A stretch of 64,000 bases of DNA from Leucocoprinus leucothites. Its lineage: Eukaryota > Basidiomycota > Agaricomycetes > Agaricales > Agaricaceae. Both the position numbers and the translations under genes were made by a program. Below are positions 10,901 to 23,934 of the stretch, one piece after another; the stretch's first letter is position 1, and each line of letters starts with the position of its first letter. The notes under the pieces were generated by a model. That model saw only the letters and a program-made list of their open reading frames with translations, was not told where the DNA came from and did not search any database. Location: positions 310,001 to 374,000 of the forward strand of contig JAACJO010000030.1 of assembly GCA_013368445.1 (NCBI GenBank). Direction: 5' to 3'.

Positions 10901-13090
10901 TCAGATAAATTCCAAGCTCATGTTTCCCACCAGTAGACCTTCAACATCCTTCCCGCGTCTAGGAGTGATTTCACATTGGAATGGAAAAGGCTCCCTATGG
11001 TAACGCTGAATCAATCACTCTGATACGACAAATTGAAAGGGAGGCTTACGAGACAAGAGAAGCGGAAAAGAATTCACGCTTTGGCTCAATTGGATTGTTA
11101 TTGGCATCTCGTGCTGGTGAGATGTCGAACACAGAGAGGATTGAAGCAGTTGCGATATATAGGGTTGACATCGCGATATGACCTCCTGGACATGCCCTGG
11201 GAAAGGTAAGACAATGTGTGAATCATATCGTAAACCATTATGCACCTTCGCCCGAATCCAAATGTCGCAACAACTGCAGGATCAAGAATGTCTTCCACTA
11301 GAACACCATCCTTGATGAATCTGTCCGGGTCGAACTCTTTTGGATGTGGGAAAACTTCTTCATCGTGAAGCATGGCGCTTGGTAAGTGTCAGCAACAAGC
11401 CAGACTCAGATAGGACTTGAAATGAACATGATCCTCACTAAGCATTAGCAAAGACCATTGAACCTTTGGGAATGTAATATCCAGAGTAGACGTCATCTGC
11501 GGTCGTCAAGTGGGGTATTCCTATGGACGCTCTTAGCCAAAGAAGTAAATAAGTAATCGCGTGCCTAACCTGTTGGTACAATGGGATTCCATCTTACATC
11601 GAATAGTCAGAGGGACGACTCGGGCTTTCTCATGCAGACATAATTACCGACCGGAGGACTTCTTTAAGAATTGCCGTCAGATATGGAAGCTGTAGCCTGT
11701 GGGAGAAGTCCGGGAGACTATCGCTTCCGATTACTGAGTCGATTTCCTGTTGAGCCTTCTGTTGAACGTCGGGGTGGAGAAGCATGGCGAAAATAAATGT
11801 CCTCAATGCGGCGGTGGTAGTCTCAGATGCAGCTTTACCAAGTATAATCAGCGAACATTCGCAACTATATCTACTTTCACTTACCCCCAAAGACCTGGGC
11901 CGCGACTTTCTTAATTTGTGGCTCGTAGACTTTGAAGTCGGGGCTATCCTTGTATATATCCAAGCTTGAAGGAACAAAAGAGTTAGAGCTCATTCCTTTA
12001 TCCTGAAATGTTGGTTATAAATTAACAGAGAAGGTGACAACATAAAATGAGTAATCGTACTAAATTCTCCTGGACCATCTGGTATGGCTCATCCATCACC
12101 CTATCCAGGTTGTCCCGAAAACGACGGGCATCCTGCTTGAATATTGCTCCAGGTACCCAATCCGGAATGTGCTTGAGAAAAGGCATGACATTGATCCAAT
12201 AATTTCCTGGAGCAGCCGACGCGCTGAGACCTTTGTTAATTGCCTCCTCGGACAAGTGAACAAGGGGATCGTTTCTGCGTTTAACAGGAAGACCGTATGT
12301 CATAGAAAGTGCTACACCACCAACATACCTAGAATAATGGGCCTGAGTGAATTTTTGAAATGCGAGCTAAGGCTCAGTGCATGATGACCTACCCGGCGAC
12401 ATGGTCAAAGAAGTCTTGTGGCGTTTGGTACAGGTTCGGCAACAGCGCTTTACGTGCAAACTCCAGTGCCTTTTCCTCCTCACGTGGTAGATTTCTTTCG
12501 GAGAAGTGTTGATGGAACATTCTTCGTTGGTTTCGCCACTCGTCGACATATGGTAAAAACCCAAAAAACTCAGCCGATGTCCCGATTCTAGTAAAAGTCA
12601 ATTTGCGTCGGCAGCTAATCAATCAGACTTCTTGCAAAGCTTTAACGTACACATCAAGCATAGGTAGATGAGGCCTTTCAGGGATTCAATCACCTTGTCA
12701 TTATAGACAAATGAATTCACATACCGACTTGAATAGATGGATGAGCGCTTCTCGAGAAGGTCACTGGCTATGGCAGCATCGTTGATTACGATGAATGAGT
12801 TACCGAAGACATCAACATGCAAAATCTTCGATCCTTAGTACGATGCTGTGAGTTTGAATGACGTTATTGAGCATAAGCTGAAGCATAACCTTACCGAGAT
12901 TTCGCCCAAGCTCCTGATAAAACAAGTACAAACCCGACATCGGAAGTTGGAAGGCATTGCCAACAATAGGCCAGCCGGGAAGTGAGGGCGGTAGGGGGAT
13001 GCGCCGCTTCCGACGATAACGGTAGACGAGGTGAATCACAATGCAAGATGAGCAGAGAATGAGGGTATCTCTAAGTCCCGAGATGGCCAT
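10901..13090 (-). CDS. Cytochrome P450 no. 4
   Basis: P450 monooxygenase of the same group. The ATG at 13088-13090 opens MAISGLRDTLILCSSC (membrane helix), with the hinge LPPSLPGWPIVGN. Visible blocks in order are INDAAIASDLLEKRSSIYSSR, DEWRNQRRMFHQHFSERNLP (C-helix), YWINVMPFLKHIPDWVPGA, I-helix AASETTTAAL, KEVLR, FDPDRF, FGFGRR and ACPGGH (Cys ligand), and ITPRRGKDVEGLLVGN, with a stop TGA at 10901-10903. The I-helix exon follows an AAG rather than CAG/TAG acceptor (intron ending TGGTAAAG). The coding frame is otherwise open through all exons, giving about 520 aa. It sits between P450 nos. 3 and 5, all in the same orientation. Substrate not predictable. Confidence 0.9.
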
Positions 13091-14119
13091 GAGGTCGGGA
13101 AGAATCAGGATTGGACGACCAGCAGCAGCGAGGACTGATTTAAGTGCTCGACAACCCCACGGAGAACTCCGTTTCTATCTCGTACTAGTCCTCTGCCTGA
13201 TGCCTGAATTCCAAGTGATGAGATCGGAACTAACCAGATCTCTCTTGTCCCTGGCGAGGCCCAAATCAAGCGGTGCGGTTATGGGAAATTACGGAAAATC
13301 CCCACAACTATTGTTGGAGTGATCAGCATCTCTCAAGTCTCCATTAGATGTAGTTCACTGTATTCATCTCGTATTAAGGTCATACCACCCTGTCCACAGT
13401 TGTCAGTCTGTCTAAATTCAGTACACCATACCAGATTGCCTCATAGATTTACTTGACTGCGGCTATGTATATGGCATGTAGAATTCTCATGATCAATGTG
13501 GTTGTAGTGTGCTGCTGTGACAATAAGGCGGCATTACCATACGTTCCTGTAGTGATTGCATCACTGTATATTCAAGCATTCGAGATCATTCAGAGGCCTA
13601 GCTGCGGATGACAGAACGTCAATCCTATATACTCTGGGAAGCTTAACATCCTCTACTGCGTGAGGAGCGATAAGTTGAACAATGGAGTGATAGAGATCCG
13701 TTCTTCCCCACTGTCAAAATACTTCAGCCGAACAGAAGTAAAATCCAGAAATGGGGTGGTGTAGACCTATACTCCAAGACGGTACATTCCAAGCAGCCAC
13801 ATATTCCTGTTTGATATAAATCGGTACGCCACTCGCCAGGCTTCCAGCTGGTGAAATATCAAATAGGGAGGTAAAAGGTAAGGACACGAGATAGAGTGTG
13901 AAGCGTTCAAATGTGTGATTCGGCGAAGGGATGACATGTCAACAAGAGACAGCCTGACATGCTTCTTTCTCTGATCAGTGATAGATAGCCTGTTCCCATC
14001 TCTTCAGAACGTCAACAGCACGTGGTATCTGGCGCATAGAATAAACATTCGAGCCTAAAGAGGCGTTAACAGGATTAGAGAGGCATGAAAGACACTACTA
14101 GAGGTTTCGAAGATCGAAA
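13091..14119. other. Intergenic P450-4 / P450-5 with P450 relic
   Basis: One kilobase without an intact gene. The part from 13820 to about 14080 contains decayed pieces of a P450 3' exon and its flank (separate entry). Nothing is recognised in 13091-13800. Confidence 0.6.
13845..13960 (-). pseudogene. Single-exon relic of a P450 3' end
   Basis: Bases 13850-13910 align by eye with the P450 exon that encodes the helix before SLFDI (5637-5692). A shared core is 'gtgaaatatc' followed by 'aatag'. Just downstream, 'ggcgaagggatgacatg' resembles the 3' flank of P450 no. 1 ('ggtgaaggagcgacatg', about 1942-1958). No reading frame is kept. It is likely the last trace of another array member. Confidence 0.4.
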
Positions 14120-16295
14120 TCAGATAAAATCAAAATCTATATTTCCCGCGAGTAGACCATCAATGTCTCTGCCAGGTCGAGGAGTAATCTTACATGGGAA
14201 TGGAAGTGGTTCCCTGCAAAAATGCTCAAAAATGTGTTAAATGGCTCATTTTGAATGGAAGGACTTACGAAACCACAAGAGCATCAATGAATTCCGGCTT
14301 GACTTCGATCGAGTTGTTATTTGCATCATGGGCTGGTAAAATATCGAACAGTGAGAGAATTGAGGCTGTTGCGATATACAGGGTCGACAACGCAATATGA
14401 GATCCCGGGCATATCCTGGAGAGGTTTAGGAAGTGGACCTTGGATTTGAAAGACGGCATACCTTCGCCCGAATCCAAACGTCGCAACGACTGTGGGATCA
14501 AGAATGTCTTCCACTAACACACCATCCTTGATGAATCGGTCAGGGTTGAATTCTTGAGGATTTGGGAAAACTTCTTCGTCGTGGAGCATAGCGCTGCGGA
14601 AATATCAGACTCTGATGTCTTGGTTAATCCAGATGAACGAAATCCTCACTAGGCATTAGCCATGATCGCTGCGCCTTTGGGGATATAATAGCCTTCATAG
14701 ACATCATCCGCAGTGGCGAGATGGGGAACTCCTGCGATCACTTTCAATAACAATATAGTTGAACAAGTGAATATCTGGCGATTTCACCTGTTGGTAGAAC
14801 CGGGTTCCATCTTATGTTGATCAATCAGAGAAAGTCGTTCGGGTCAAAATACGTTACAAACCTCAAAACTTCTTTCAGGACCGCCGTCAGATAAGGTAGC
14901 TGCTGCCTGTGAGAATAATCCGGAAGACGATCTGTTCCGACTACAAAGTCTATCTCGTCTTGTACTTTCAGTTGAATTTCAGGATGTACGAGCATGGCGA
15001 GAACAAAAGTATTTAAGGCCACAACTGTCGTCTCAGATGCACCTATATCGGGGGAGATCAGGTTCTGTCCACAAGGAATGACGAAAATCCGTGCTGTCAC
15101 TGACCCTCGAAAACCTGAGATGCTGTTTTTTTGATATAGGGCTCAAGTATCTCATAATCAGAATTGTTCTTGTACTTCTCCACGGTTGCGGAAACAAAAC
15201 ACTCTGAGGCCGTACCCTCTTCCTACGAATGTTCTGTAAGCATTATCAACCAGGAAAAGGCACAGAATAAGGAACATGCCATATTTTTCTGGACCGCTTG
15301 AAATGGCTCTTCCAGCGTCCTTAATAGGTGTTTCCGAGCCTGACGTGCGTCCTGCTTGAATTGCGTACCAGGTAGCCAATTAGGCAGGTGCTTGAGAAAA
15401 GGAAAGACATTGACTAAATATTTCCCTGGAGTCGATGCCAACATCGCTGCATGAAATGCATCGTCTGACAGTTTGACTAAGGGGTCTTGGGTGCGTTTCA
15501 CAGGAAGACCATATGTCATCGAGAGCGCCATCCCCCCAACATACCTAGATGGGATAATACGTTGGTCCTTGGAGGTGTCATCTCAAGGAATGGAAAGACT
15601 TACTCACTAATATGGTCGCGGAAGTCTTGTGGCGTTTGGTAGAGATTTGGCAACAACGCTTTCCGCGTAAATTCGAGTGCCTTTTCCTGCTCGCGCGGTA
15701 AAGCCCTCTTAGAAAAGTATTGCTGGAACATCCTACGTTGGTTTCTCCACTCGTCTCCATGTGGTAAGATTGCAAAGAATTGGTCCGTTCCGATTCTGGA
15801 GGGGGAAAAGAGTCTGTGTTAGTCGGGTGGATATGTAGGTCCGAGGATGCGCACATCTCAAACATAGGTAGACGAGGCCTTGAAAAAGATTCAGCTACGT
15901 CGTCCATGTACATAAGCGCATCAACACACCGACTCGAAGAGAGGGCTGAACGCTTCTCGAGAAGGTCACTCGCCATGCGAGGATCGTTGATTATAATAAT
16001 TGGTTGACCCAGAGCCTCGACATACATAATCTTCGACCCTGGGGAAGCAGACGATATGAGCAACACATATAATCGACGATAATTGGGATGTAGGTTCACC
16101 TAGTTTCCGCCCGAGGTCACGGTAAAATATGTGCACATACTTCAGAGGGAGCTGGAATGCGTTGCCAACAATAGGCCACCCCGGTATTGAAGGCGGGAAA
16201 GGAAGTAGCCTCTTTTGACGGCGACGATAGACAAAATGAACAAGGAGACAAAGACACAGGAAAAGTCCATCTCTAAGCCCTACGATTGCCATCAT
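14120..16295 (-). CDS. Cytochrome P450 no. 5
   Basis: Fifth gene of the left array. Two ATGs are adjacent (16293-16295 and 16290-16292), giving MMAIVGLRDGLFLCLCLLVH. The hinge is FPPSIPGWPIVGN. Blocks seen are EALGQPIIIINDPRMASDLL, GDEWRNQRRMFQQYF, YLVNVFPFLKHLPNWLPG, I-helix GASETTVVAL, KEVLR, FNPDRF, FGFGRR-ICPGSH (Cys ligand), and ITPRPGRDIDGLL, ending IDFDFI at TGA 14120-14122. Its N-terminus resembles nos. 1 and 2 most closely. AGATAAAT lies 53 bp upstream. About 520 aa and intact. It is divergently placed with the SF3B3 gene, 767 bp away. Confidence 0.91.
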
Positions 16296-17062
16296 GGACG
16301 GCTGCGAGAGGCTAACAGGTGTCAATCATAGGACAGCAGATCAACCAATTTATCTGCCCTACTAGAGGCCGAGATGGTTTTCTGGGTCGTTAAATGAATC
16401 CCCTATCTCCGAGTCTCATACCCAGGATTCAAAGGGCCGTTTAGACCTTATTTGTTGCTTGGATGTGTCAATCATCAGCGGCGATCACGAAGTTTCCTTT
16501 CGAACTCAAATTCGAACAATGCACTTGGCGAAAGATCTATCTGTAATGTTCAGATGACCTCTGAAGATCTGAACGTTCAATATTCTGGTTACCTTATCCG
16601 AACTTCTATTCGTGGAATGATGAGACCACGATCAAGAGATGTCGACTTTGCGGTGCGTAGCGCTCGTTCGGACGTGGCAGCGAGATAAGCTTGCATACAG
16701 AACAATGACGTCTCTTAGAGAACTTTATGCTAATAGCAGATAAATCTGAATCCAATCACCAGGAGGAAAGGGCGGAGCAAGTGGTTGTTGATTCACCACA
16801 GGTTTGACGAGAAGCACAGGGAGATATGATAGTGTGAGAGCTCGAAGAAAGGTCGATTGAGGCAAAATGGACGCTCATCGCGAGTACGGCGTTGAAAAAC
16901 TGAAAAATTTTGCGATTACATATCACTTTCGAAAGGATGAAGTCGATTCTTGCTGTTGATGATGATGGGACATTCGGAAGGTGATGTCAAACATGCATCA
17001 ACAACACCAACCAAAGTAGCGCGTCTGCTCGACAAATCCAGCCACAAAAGAGGCTGCTCTCC
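16296..17062. other. Divergent promoter region P450-5 / SF3B3
   Basis: About 770 bp between two divergent starts. Apart from AGATAAAT at 16348-16355, no ORF or element is supported. Confidence 0.6.
16348..16355 (-). promoter_or_regulatory. Putative core promoter element AGATAAAT of P450-5
   Basis: Minus-strand AGATAAAT 53 bp before the P450 no. 5 start, matching the element of nos. 1, 2 and 6. Confidence 0.4.
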
Positions 17063-20000
17063 ATGCATCTCTATAACCTCACATTACAACCTCCAACAGC
17101 CGCAATCCAGGCGGTCGTAGGAAATTTCTCCGGTGCACGACAACAGGAAATCATCGTTTCACATGGAACTCGACTAGAACTCCTTCGCCCGGACCCACAG
17201 ACTGGAAAAGTCGCGACAGTTATCGCTACAGACGTTTTCGGCTCAATTCGCTCTCTGGCTTCCTTCAGACTGACCGGCGCGACCAAGGGTGAGCACCCTG
17301 TACGTATATTCAATTATACCATGTCTTTAACCCTCTGTCTTCTCAGACTACGCCATCTTAGGATCGGACTCTGGGCGCATCGTCATCCTTGAGTATGATG
17401 CAAAGACGAGTAGCTTCGTAAAGCTCCACCAGGAAACGTATGGCAAGTCCGGTGCACGTCGTATTGTTCCCGGTCAATACCTGGCGACAGATCCAAAGGG
17501 ACGTAGTGTCATGATCTCTGCAGTGGAAAAAGCCAAGCTCGTGTACATTCTCAATCGAGACCCTGCTGCAAACCTTACCATCTCTTCACCCCTCGAGGCA
17601 CACAAAAACTCGGCGATTATTCATCACATTGTTGGGCTGGATGTTGGGTTCGAGAATCCTGTGTTTGCAGCGCTCGAGGTGGACTATGCCGAGTCTGACC
17701 AGGATCCAACTGGAGAGGCGTTTAACAAGGCTGAAAAGGTCAATCCGTTCCTACTTTGTTTTGTGGTGGCAAGACTGACTGTGTTTATAGATGCTCACTT
17801 ACTATGAGCTTGACTTGGGTCTCAACCACGTCGTTCGCAAATGGAGTGAGCCGACAGATTCACGCGCCAACCTCCTCGTACAGGTTCCCGGTGGCCAGCT
17901 TGCTTCCTCTGACCGCTTCGACGGCCCTTCTGGTGTCCTAGTATGCTGCGAAGACTACATCATCTACCGACACATGGATGCACCCCAGCATCGCGTTCCC
18001 ATACCCCGTAGACGGCATCCTTTGGAGGATAGGGATAGAGGCGTCATTGTCACTTCAGCCGTCATGCACAAGATGAAGGTCAGCTCAACCTATCAAACGT
18101 CACTGCCCATTGAGTTAACCCCATGTTCTAGGGTGCATTCTTCTTCCTACTTCAAACCGAAGACAGCGATCTCTTCAAGGTGACCATTGAACATGAAGAG
18201 GAAGAGGTCAGGGCACTGAAAATCAAGTATTTTGATACTGTCCCAGTCGCTTCGAGTCTCTGCATCCTGAAATCCGGTTTCCTCTTCATTGCTTCCGAAT
18301 TCGGCAACCAGTGAGCACAATCGTCTGCCCATACAGCTCCTAACACTCATGTACTCTCCCAGCTACCTTTACCAATTCCAAAAACTTGGGGACGATGATA
18401 ACGAGCCCGAATACAGTTCGACTTCATACCCCAGCTTCGGGATGTCTGACCCACAAGCCGGACTTCCTCGTGCATACTTCACTCCTCGCCCTCTTGAAAA
18501 CTTGGCTCTAGCTGACGAGCTGGAGTCATTGAACCCTATCATCGACTCGAAAGTTCTCAATTTGCTTCCGAATTCAGACACACCGCAAATCTTTGCTGCT
18601 TGCGGACGTGGTGCACGGAGTAGCATGAGGATTCTTCGACATGGTCTTGAAGTGGAAGAGTCCGTGAGCTCGGAACTACCTGGTATTCCTAACGCTGTAT
18701 GGACAACAAAACGCACAGAAGACGGTAAGCTCTCCTTCCTAAATCACTTAGCTATCTTTCACTGATAACCTCGTCACAAAGACCTATACGACTCCTACAT
18801 CATCCTCTCCTTCGTCAACGGTACTCTCGTCCTCTCCATTGGTGAAACCATAGAAGAAGTTCAAGACACCGGATTCCTCTCCTCCGCACCCACTCTCGCA
18901 GTACAACAAATTGGTTCCGACGCCCTCCTCCAAGTTCACCCCCATGGTATCCGACACGTTCTTGCCGACCGGCGTGTAAACGAATGGCGCGTTCCTTCCG
19001 GCAAAACCATCGTAGCTGCCACGACTAACAAACGTCAAGTCGCCGTCGCCCTCTCCTCTGCTGAACTCGTATACTTCGAGCTTGACTTGGACGGTCAGCT
19101 TAACGAATACCAAGATCGTAAAGCCATGGGATCCACCGTTCTCGCATTATCCATCGGGGACGTGCCAGAGGGGCGGCAAAGGACACCATACCTTGCTGTC
19201 GGGTGTGAAGATCAAACTGTTCGGATTATCTCATTGGATCCGGAGAGTACACTTGAGACGATCAGTTTACAAGCATTGACTGCTCCACCTTCGGCAATTT
19301 GTATCGCGGATATGTTGGATGCGAGTATTAACAAGAGTCAGCCGACGATGTTTGTGAATATTGGATTGCAGAATGGGGTGTTGTTGAGGACGGTGTTGGA
19401 TCCGATTAATGGGCAGTTGACTGATACGAGGACGAGGTGAGTATTCAGGCTGCGCATTATATGGGAGGGTTTGTGCTGATTGGTTTCTGCTTTGGATAGG
19501 TTTTTGGGAACAAGGCCGATTAAGCTTGTCAGAGTGCAGGTGCACAAGAATCCGGGTATTTTGGCGTTGTCCTCGAGGTCTTGGTTGAATTATACCTATC
19601 AGAATTTCATGCATTTCACTCCGCTCATTTATGAGAATTTGGACTATGCATGGAGTTTCTCGGCAGAGCTTAGTCCGGAGGGGTTGATTGGTATTTCTGG
19701 TTCAGTACTTCGGTTAGTATCTCACCTACTCATACTCAGGGTTGTGATTAATCTGATTTTTTACTGCTTAGAATATTCCAGGTACCTAAACTTGGTGTCA
19801 AACTAAAACAAGACTTGATCCCGCTGTCGTACACACCACGAAAGTTCATCACGCACCCTTCGAATAATTACTTCTACCTGATTGAGGGTGACCACCGTGT
19901 GATGGGCCAAGATGCCGTAGATAAAAAACTCGCTGAACTCGTACGTCTTTCTTCTTCCTTCCTCTTTAGCCATGCGTTGAACATCCTTCTCCACCCGCAG

Positions 20001-21218
20001 CGCCAACAAGGCAAAAAAATCGATGAAGAAGTCCTCAACCTCTCTCCCGAGATCTTCGGTCGTCCAAAAGCACCTGCTGGAACCTGGGCATCCAATATCC
20101 GCATTATCGATCCCGTCGAAGGCAAAACCGTCTCCCTCCACCCCCTCGATTCAAATGAATCAGCATTCTCCATTGCCGTTGTGCCCTTTGCCGCTCGTAA
20201 TAATGAATTACATTTGGTCGTGGGTACGGCTGCGGGTACGAGGTTGGCTCCGAGAACATGTACGAGTGGGTACTTGAGGGTGTATAGGTTTACGGGGGAG
20301 GATGGGAAGGGGTTGGAGTTGATGCATAAGACGGAGATTGATGATGTGCCGCTTGCGTTGATTGCGTTCCAGGGACGGCTGGTGGCGGGTGTGGGGAAGG
20401 CGTTGAGGATTTATGATATTGGGAAGAAGAAAATGTTGAGGAAGGTTGAGAATAAGGTGAGCTTAGAATTCATCCTATGACACTGGCCTCACGCTGATGC
20501 TACCTTTGTATAGCAATTTGCCTCTGCAATTGTGACCCTCACAACACAAGGTTCCCGTATTCTTGTAGGCGACATGCAAGAATCAGTATACTTCGCCGTC
20601 TATAAAGCTCCCGAAAATCGACTTCTCATCTTTGCAGATGACTCACAACCAAGATGGATCACAGCTGCGACGATGGTAGACTACAACACTGTCGTTGCCG
20701 CAGACCGTTTCGGGAACATCTTTGTAAACCGACTTGATCCCAAGATCTCAGACCAGGTGGACGACGACCCAACAGGTGCTGGTATCCTCCACGAAAAAGG
20801 AGTGCTCATGGGCGCTCCACATAAAACGCAAATGATATGCCACTTCCACGCTGGAGATCTCATCACATCCATACACAAAGTCTCCCTCGTCGCTGGTGGT
20901 CGTGAAGTCCTCTTATACACCGGTTTACACGGGACAATAGGTATACTTGTACCATTTGTGACGAAGGAAGATGTAGATTTCATTTCGACGCTGGAGCAGC
21001 ATATGAGGACGGAGCAGGTTAGTTTGGTGGGGAGGGATCATTTGGCGTGGAGGGGGTATTATGTGCCTGTGAAGGCAGTTGTGGATGGTGATTTGTGTGA
21101 GATGTATGCAAAGTTACCTGCGTCAAAGCAGAGTGCGATTGCAGGAGAGTTGGATAGGTCAATTGGGGAGGTGTTGAAGAAGTTGGATCAGTTGAGGGTT
21201 ACGGCGAGTGGGTTTTGA
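17063..21218 (+). CDS. RSE1: Splicing factor 3B subunit 3 (SF3b130/RSE1)
   Basis: Large WD40-type beta-propeller protein of the U2 snRNP SF3b complex, needed for branch-site recognition in the nucleus. The ATG at 17063 starts [20 protein letters not shown], followed by [42 protein letters not shown] and [12 protein letters not shown]. The CPSF_A C-terminal domain includes [36 protein letters not shown] and the terminal LKKLDQLRV. Exons read by eye include 17063-17288, 17347-17738, 17791-18078, 18133-18310, 18363-18724 and 18781-19437; later exons run to a TGA at 21216-21218. Frame holds across all joins, giving about 1,200 aa, the normal family length. It is the only plus-strand gene inside the left P450 array. 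A broken copy lies at 27.7-29.97 kb. Confidence 0.96.
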
Positions 21219-21700
21219 TTGATTGTTTTTGTAGTGTTGTTGTTTCTTGTTGTTTCTCCTGTACGGATGTATCAGTGTTTTTGAAAAATAGTTTAATCGT
21301 GCTTCGAGCGTTTGACACTGATTAGCGAGTGGAGTATGACGGTCCCGTGCAACCGATCGCCAGTTTAAAGTGATACACAGTGTTAATCTCGTAACCTGAG
21401 TGATCGGATGATGACAGCCTCGAGGCAATACCGCCATGCCAAAATTTACGAGATAGAAGGATTTCACTGGCCTCGATAGACGTCTCATTTGATGGTAGGA
21501 GTCTATCAATTCTGTTTGGGATCATTCACCAATCAATCAGACACGACACAAAGCTTATAAGCTCTCAATCGGGCAAAATAATGGCACGACAATAAGGCTT
21601 GCGAATTGAATGTGCTCCTCTCAGCGCTTGGGCGTCAAAATTCCAAGTAATAATTGAGTCCAAATTGACGTGTAGATAGCATAGGGAAGGCAACGTAAGA
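21219..21700. other. Intergenic SF3B3 3' UTR / P450-6 3' flank
   Basis: Tail-to-tail space. The first 80 bp are T-rich and repeated at 29866-29960 behind the SF3B3 pseudogene. No gene is seen. Confidence 0.6.
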
Positions 21701-23892
21701 TTAATACTCGGTGTAAAGACTAAAATCAAAGATATTCGACATCCATATTCCCGCTAGTAGTCCACCGGCATCCTTTCCACTTCGAGGGATAAACTTACAT
21801 TGGAAAGGAGATGGTTCCCTGTACCGAAGGTTCAATATTGGGTTCGTCAGGTAACTCTTAGTGTGAGACTCACGATGTCAGGCCAGTATCAATGAACTCG
21901 GGCTTGACTTCGATTGGGTTGTTATTTTCATCCAATTCTGGTGAGATGTCGAATAAAGAGAGAATCGATGCTGTCGCGATATAGAAGGTTGCCAAAGCGA
22001 TATGAGATCCTGGGCAAGCCCTAGAAAGAGTCATTCAGTGGGTGAATTTGGGGTTTGTGGATAATGAAATACCTTCGTCCGAATCCGAACGTGGCAGTAA
22101 CCATCGGATCGAGAATATCTTCCACTAGAACACCGTCTTTGATAAATCTGTCTGGGTTGAACACTTTCGGATTTGGGAACATTTCTTCATCGTGAAGCAT
22201 GGCGCTTTAAGACTATCAGAATGTGGTATCCTGGCAAAATACCCAGATGATCGTAGTCCTCACTAAGTATTTGGCAAGATCATTGAGCCCCTGGGGATGT
22301 AGTAACCTTCATAAACATCTTCCGCGGTGGTCATATGGGGCACTCCTACAGTCATTTTCAGTCAAGATGCAGGTAAATCAAGCGGATGGGTGATGGCTTT
22401 ACCTGATGGTACGGTCGGGTTCCATCTTATATGCATCAACCAAAGAGGCTACCTTGGTGAAACTGAATGACTAACCGGAGAACTTCTTTCAGGATTGCTG
22501 TCAGGTAGGGTAGTCGTGATCTTTGAGAGAAATCTGGGAGACGATCTTGTCCGACTACTGAGTCGACTTCCTCTTGTGCTTTTCGCTGAAGCTCTGGGTG
22601 TACAAGCATGGCAAGAATAAAGGTCTTCAGCGCTACGACCGTTGTTCCAGATGCGCCTGTATTGGGTCAGGCTCTGCCCACGGGAAACGGCATGACCAAA
22701 GCTAAGTCTACTGACCCTCATAGACTTGAGATGCGGCCTTTCTAATGTAGGACTCGGATACCTCGTAGTCGGGGTCATTCTTGTACCTCTCCAGGCTCGT
22801 GGAAACAAAGCTTTCTGAAGCTACGTCTTCTTCCTAAGAGTATTTTATACGTCAGAGATATGAAAAACCAGCAGATCACAAATGTACCATATTTTTCTGA
22901 ACCACCTTAAACGGCTCCCCAAACGCTTTTGCCAACTTTTCCCTACACCACCATGAGTCCCGCTTGAATGGTATCCCAGGTACCCAATCAGGAATGTAGT
23001 TCAGAAATGGAAAGATATCGACCAAATATTTTCCAGGAGTTGCCATAACCAAGGCGGCATTAAATGCGTCGTCAAATGATGCAAACAGGGGGTCATGATT
23101 GCGTTTAATAGGAAGGCCATATACCATGGAGAGTGCCATTCCACAAACATATCTGTATAGACAATGGTTATGCTGGGGGACACCATTCTGAAGAATGGAA
23201 TGACTTGCTCCTTTATATGTTCAGGAAAGCTTTGTGGTGTTTTATAGAGATTTGGTAACAATGCTTTTCGCGTGAACTCGAGTGCCTTTTCCTGCTCGCG
23301 TGGTAAACTCCTCTTGGAGAAGTGTTGCTGGAACATCCGTCGCTGATTTCGCCACTCATCACCGTATGGCAAGAGCACAAAGAACTGGTTTCCTCCAATT
23401 CTAGACAGAAAGAAGGCTTGGTATTAATTGATTGAGAGCTAATGTGCGAGGTTGAAACATACAGTTCAAACATAGGCAGACGAGGACTTGTCAGGGTTCA
23501 GTTACTGTATCCATGTGAACAGGTAACTTCACTTACCGACTCGAATAGATCGCTGATCGCTTGTCAAGAAGCTCGCTCGCAATGCGAGCGTCGTTGATCA
23601 CAATAAACGGCTGACCAAGGGCCTCAACATACATAATCTTCGATCCTGCGGAATGCAGGTGATGTGAGTATGGTCTCGTAAATTAGGGTGTAAGTTTACC
23701 TAGTTTTTTCTCGAGGTCTTGATAAAACATGTACGCATACTTCAATGGGAGCTGAAACGTGTTCCCGACAATGGGCCAGCCTGAAAGTGAAGGCGGTAGA
23801 AGAAGGGACCGCCTTACGCTACGACGATAGGCAAAATGAGCTGTGAGACAGAGACACAGAACAATGACATCTCTGAGTCCCATAAACGCCAT
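21701..23892 (-). CDS. Cytochrome P450 no. 6, altered I-helix and C-terminus
   Basis: P450 of the same tandem group, with ATG 23890-23892 (MAFMGLRDVIVLCLCLTAHF) and hinge LPPSLSGWPIVGN. C-helix GDEWRNQRRMFQQHF, KEVLR, FNPDRF and FGFGRR-ACPGSH (Cys ligand) are present. Two things are odd. The I-helix reads GASGTT where paralogues have ASETT, so the conserved acid of the acid-alcohol pair is replaced by Gly (revcomp of about 22645-22655). One A is also missing near 21754: the expected GNMDVEYL-stop becomes GIWMSNIFDFSLYTEY, with a new stop at 21701-21703. The frame is otherwise open. It may have changed catalysis or be an early pseudogene; a sequencing error at the last exon is possible. Confidence 0.85.
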
Positions 23893-23934
23893 AGCAAGAA
23901 CCGAGAGGGGTTAACCACAAAAAGCAGACGGTCG

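Noticed and set aside
1977..16295. Left P450 array as a classical secondary-metabolite cluster
   Set aside because: No backbone synthase, transporter or pathway regulator is visible; tandem duplication explains it more simply.
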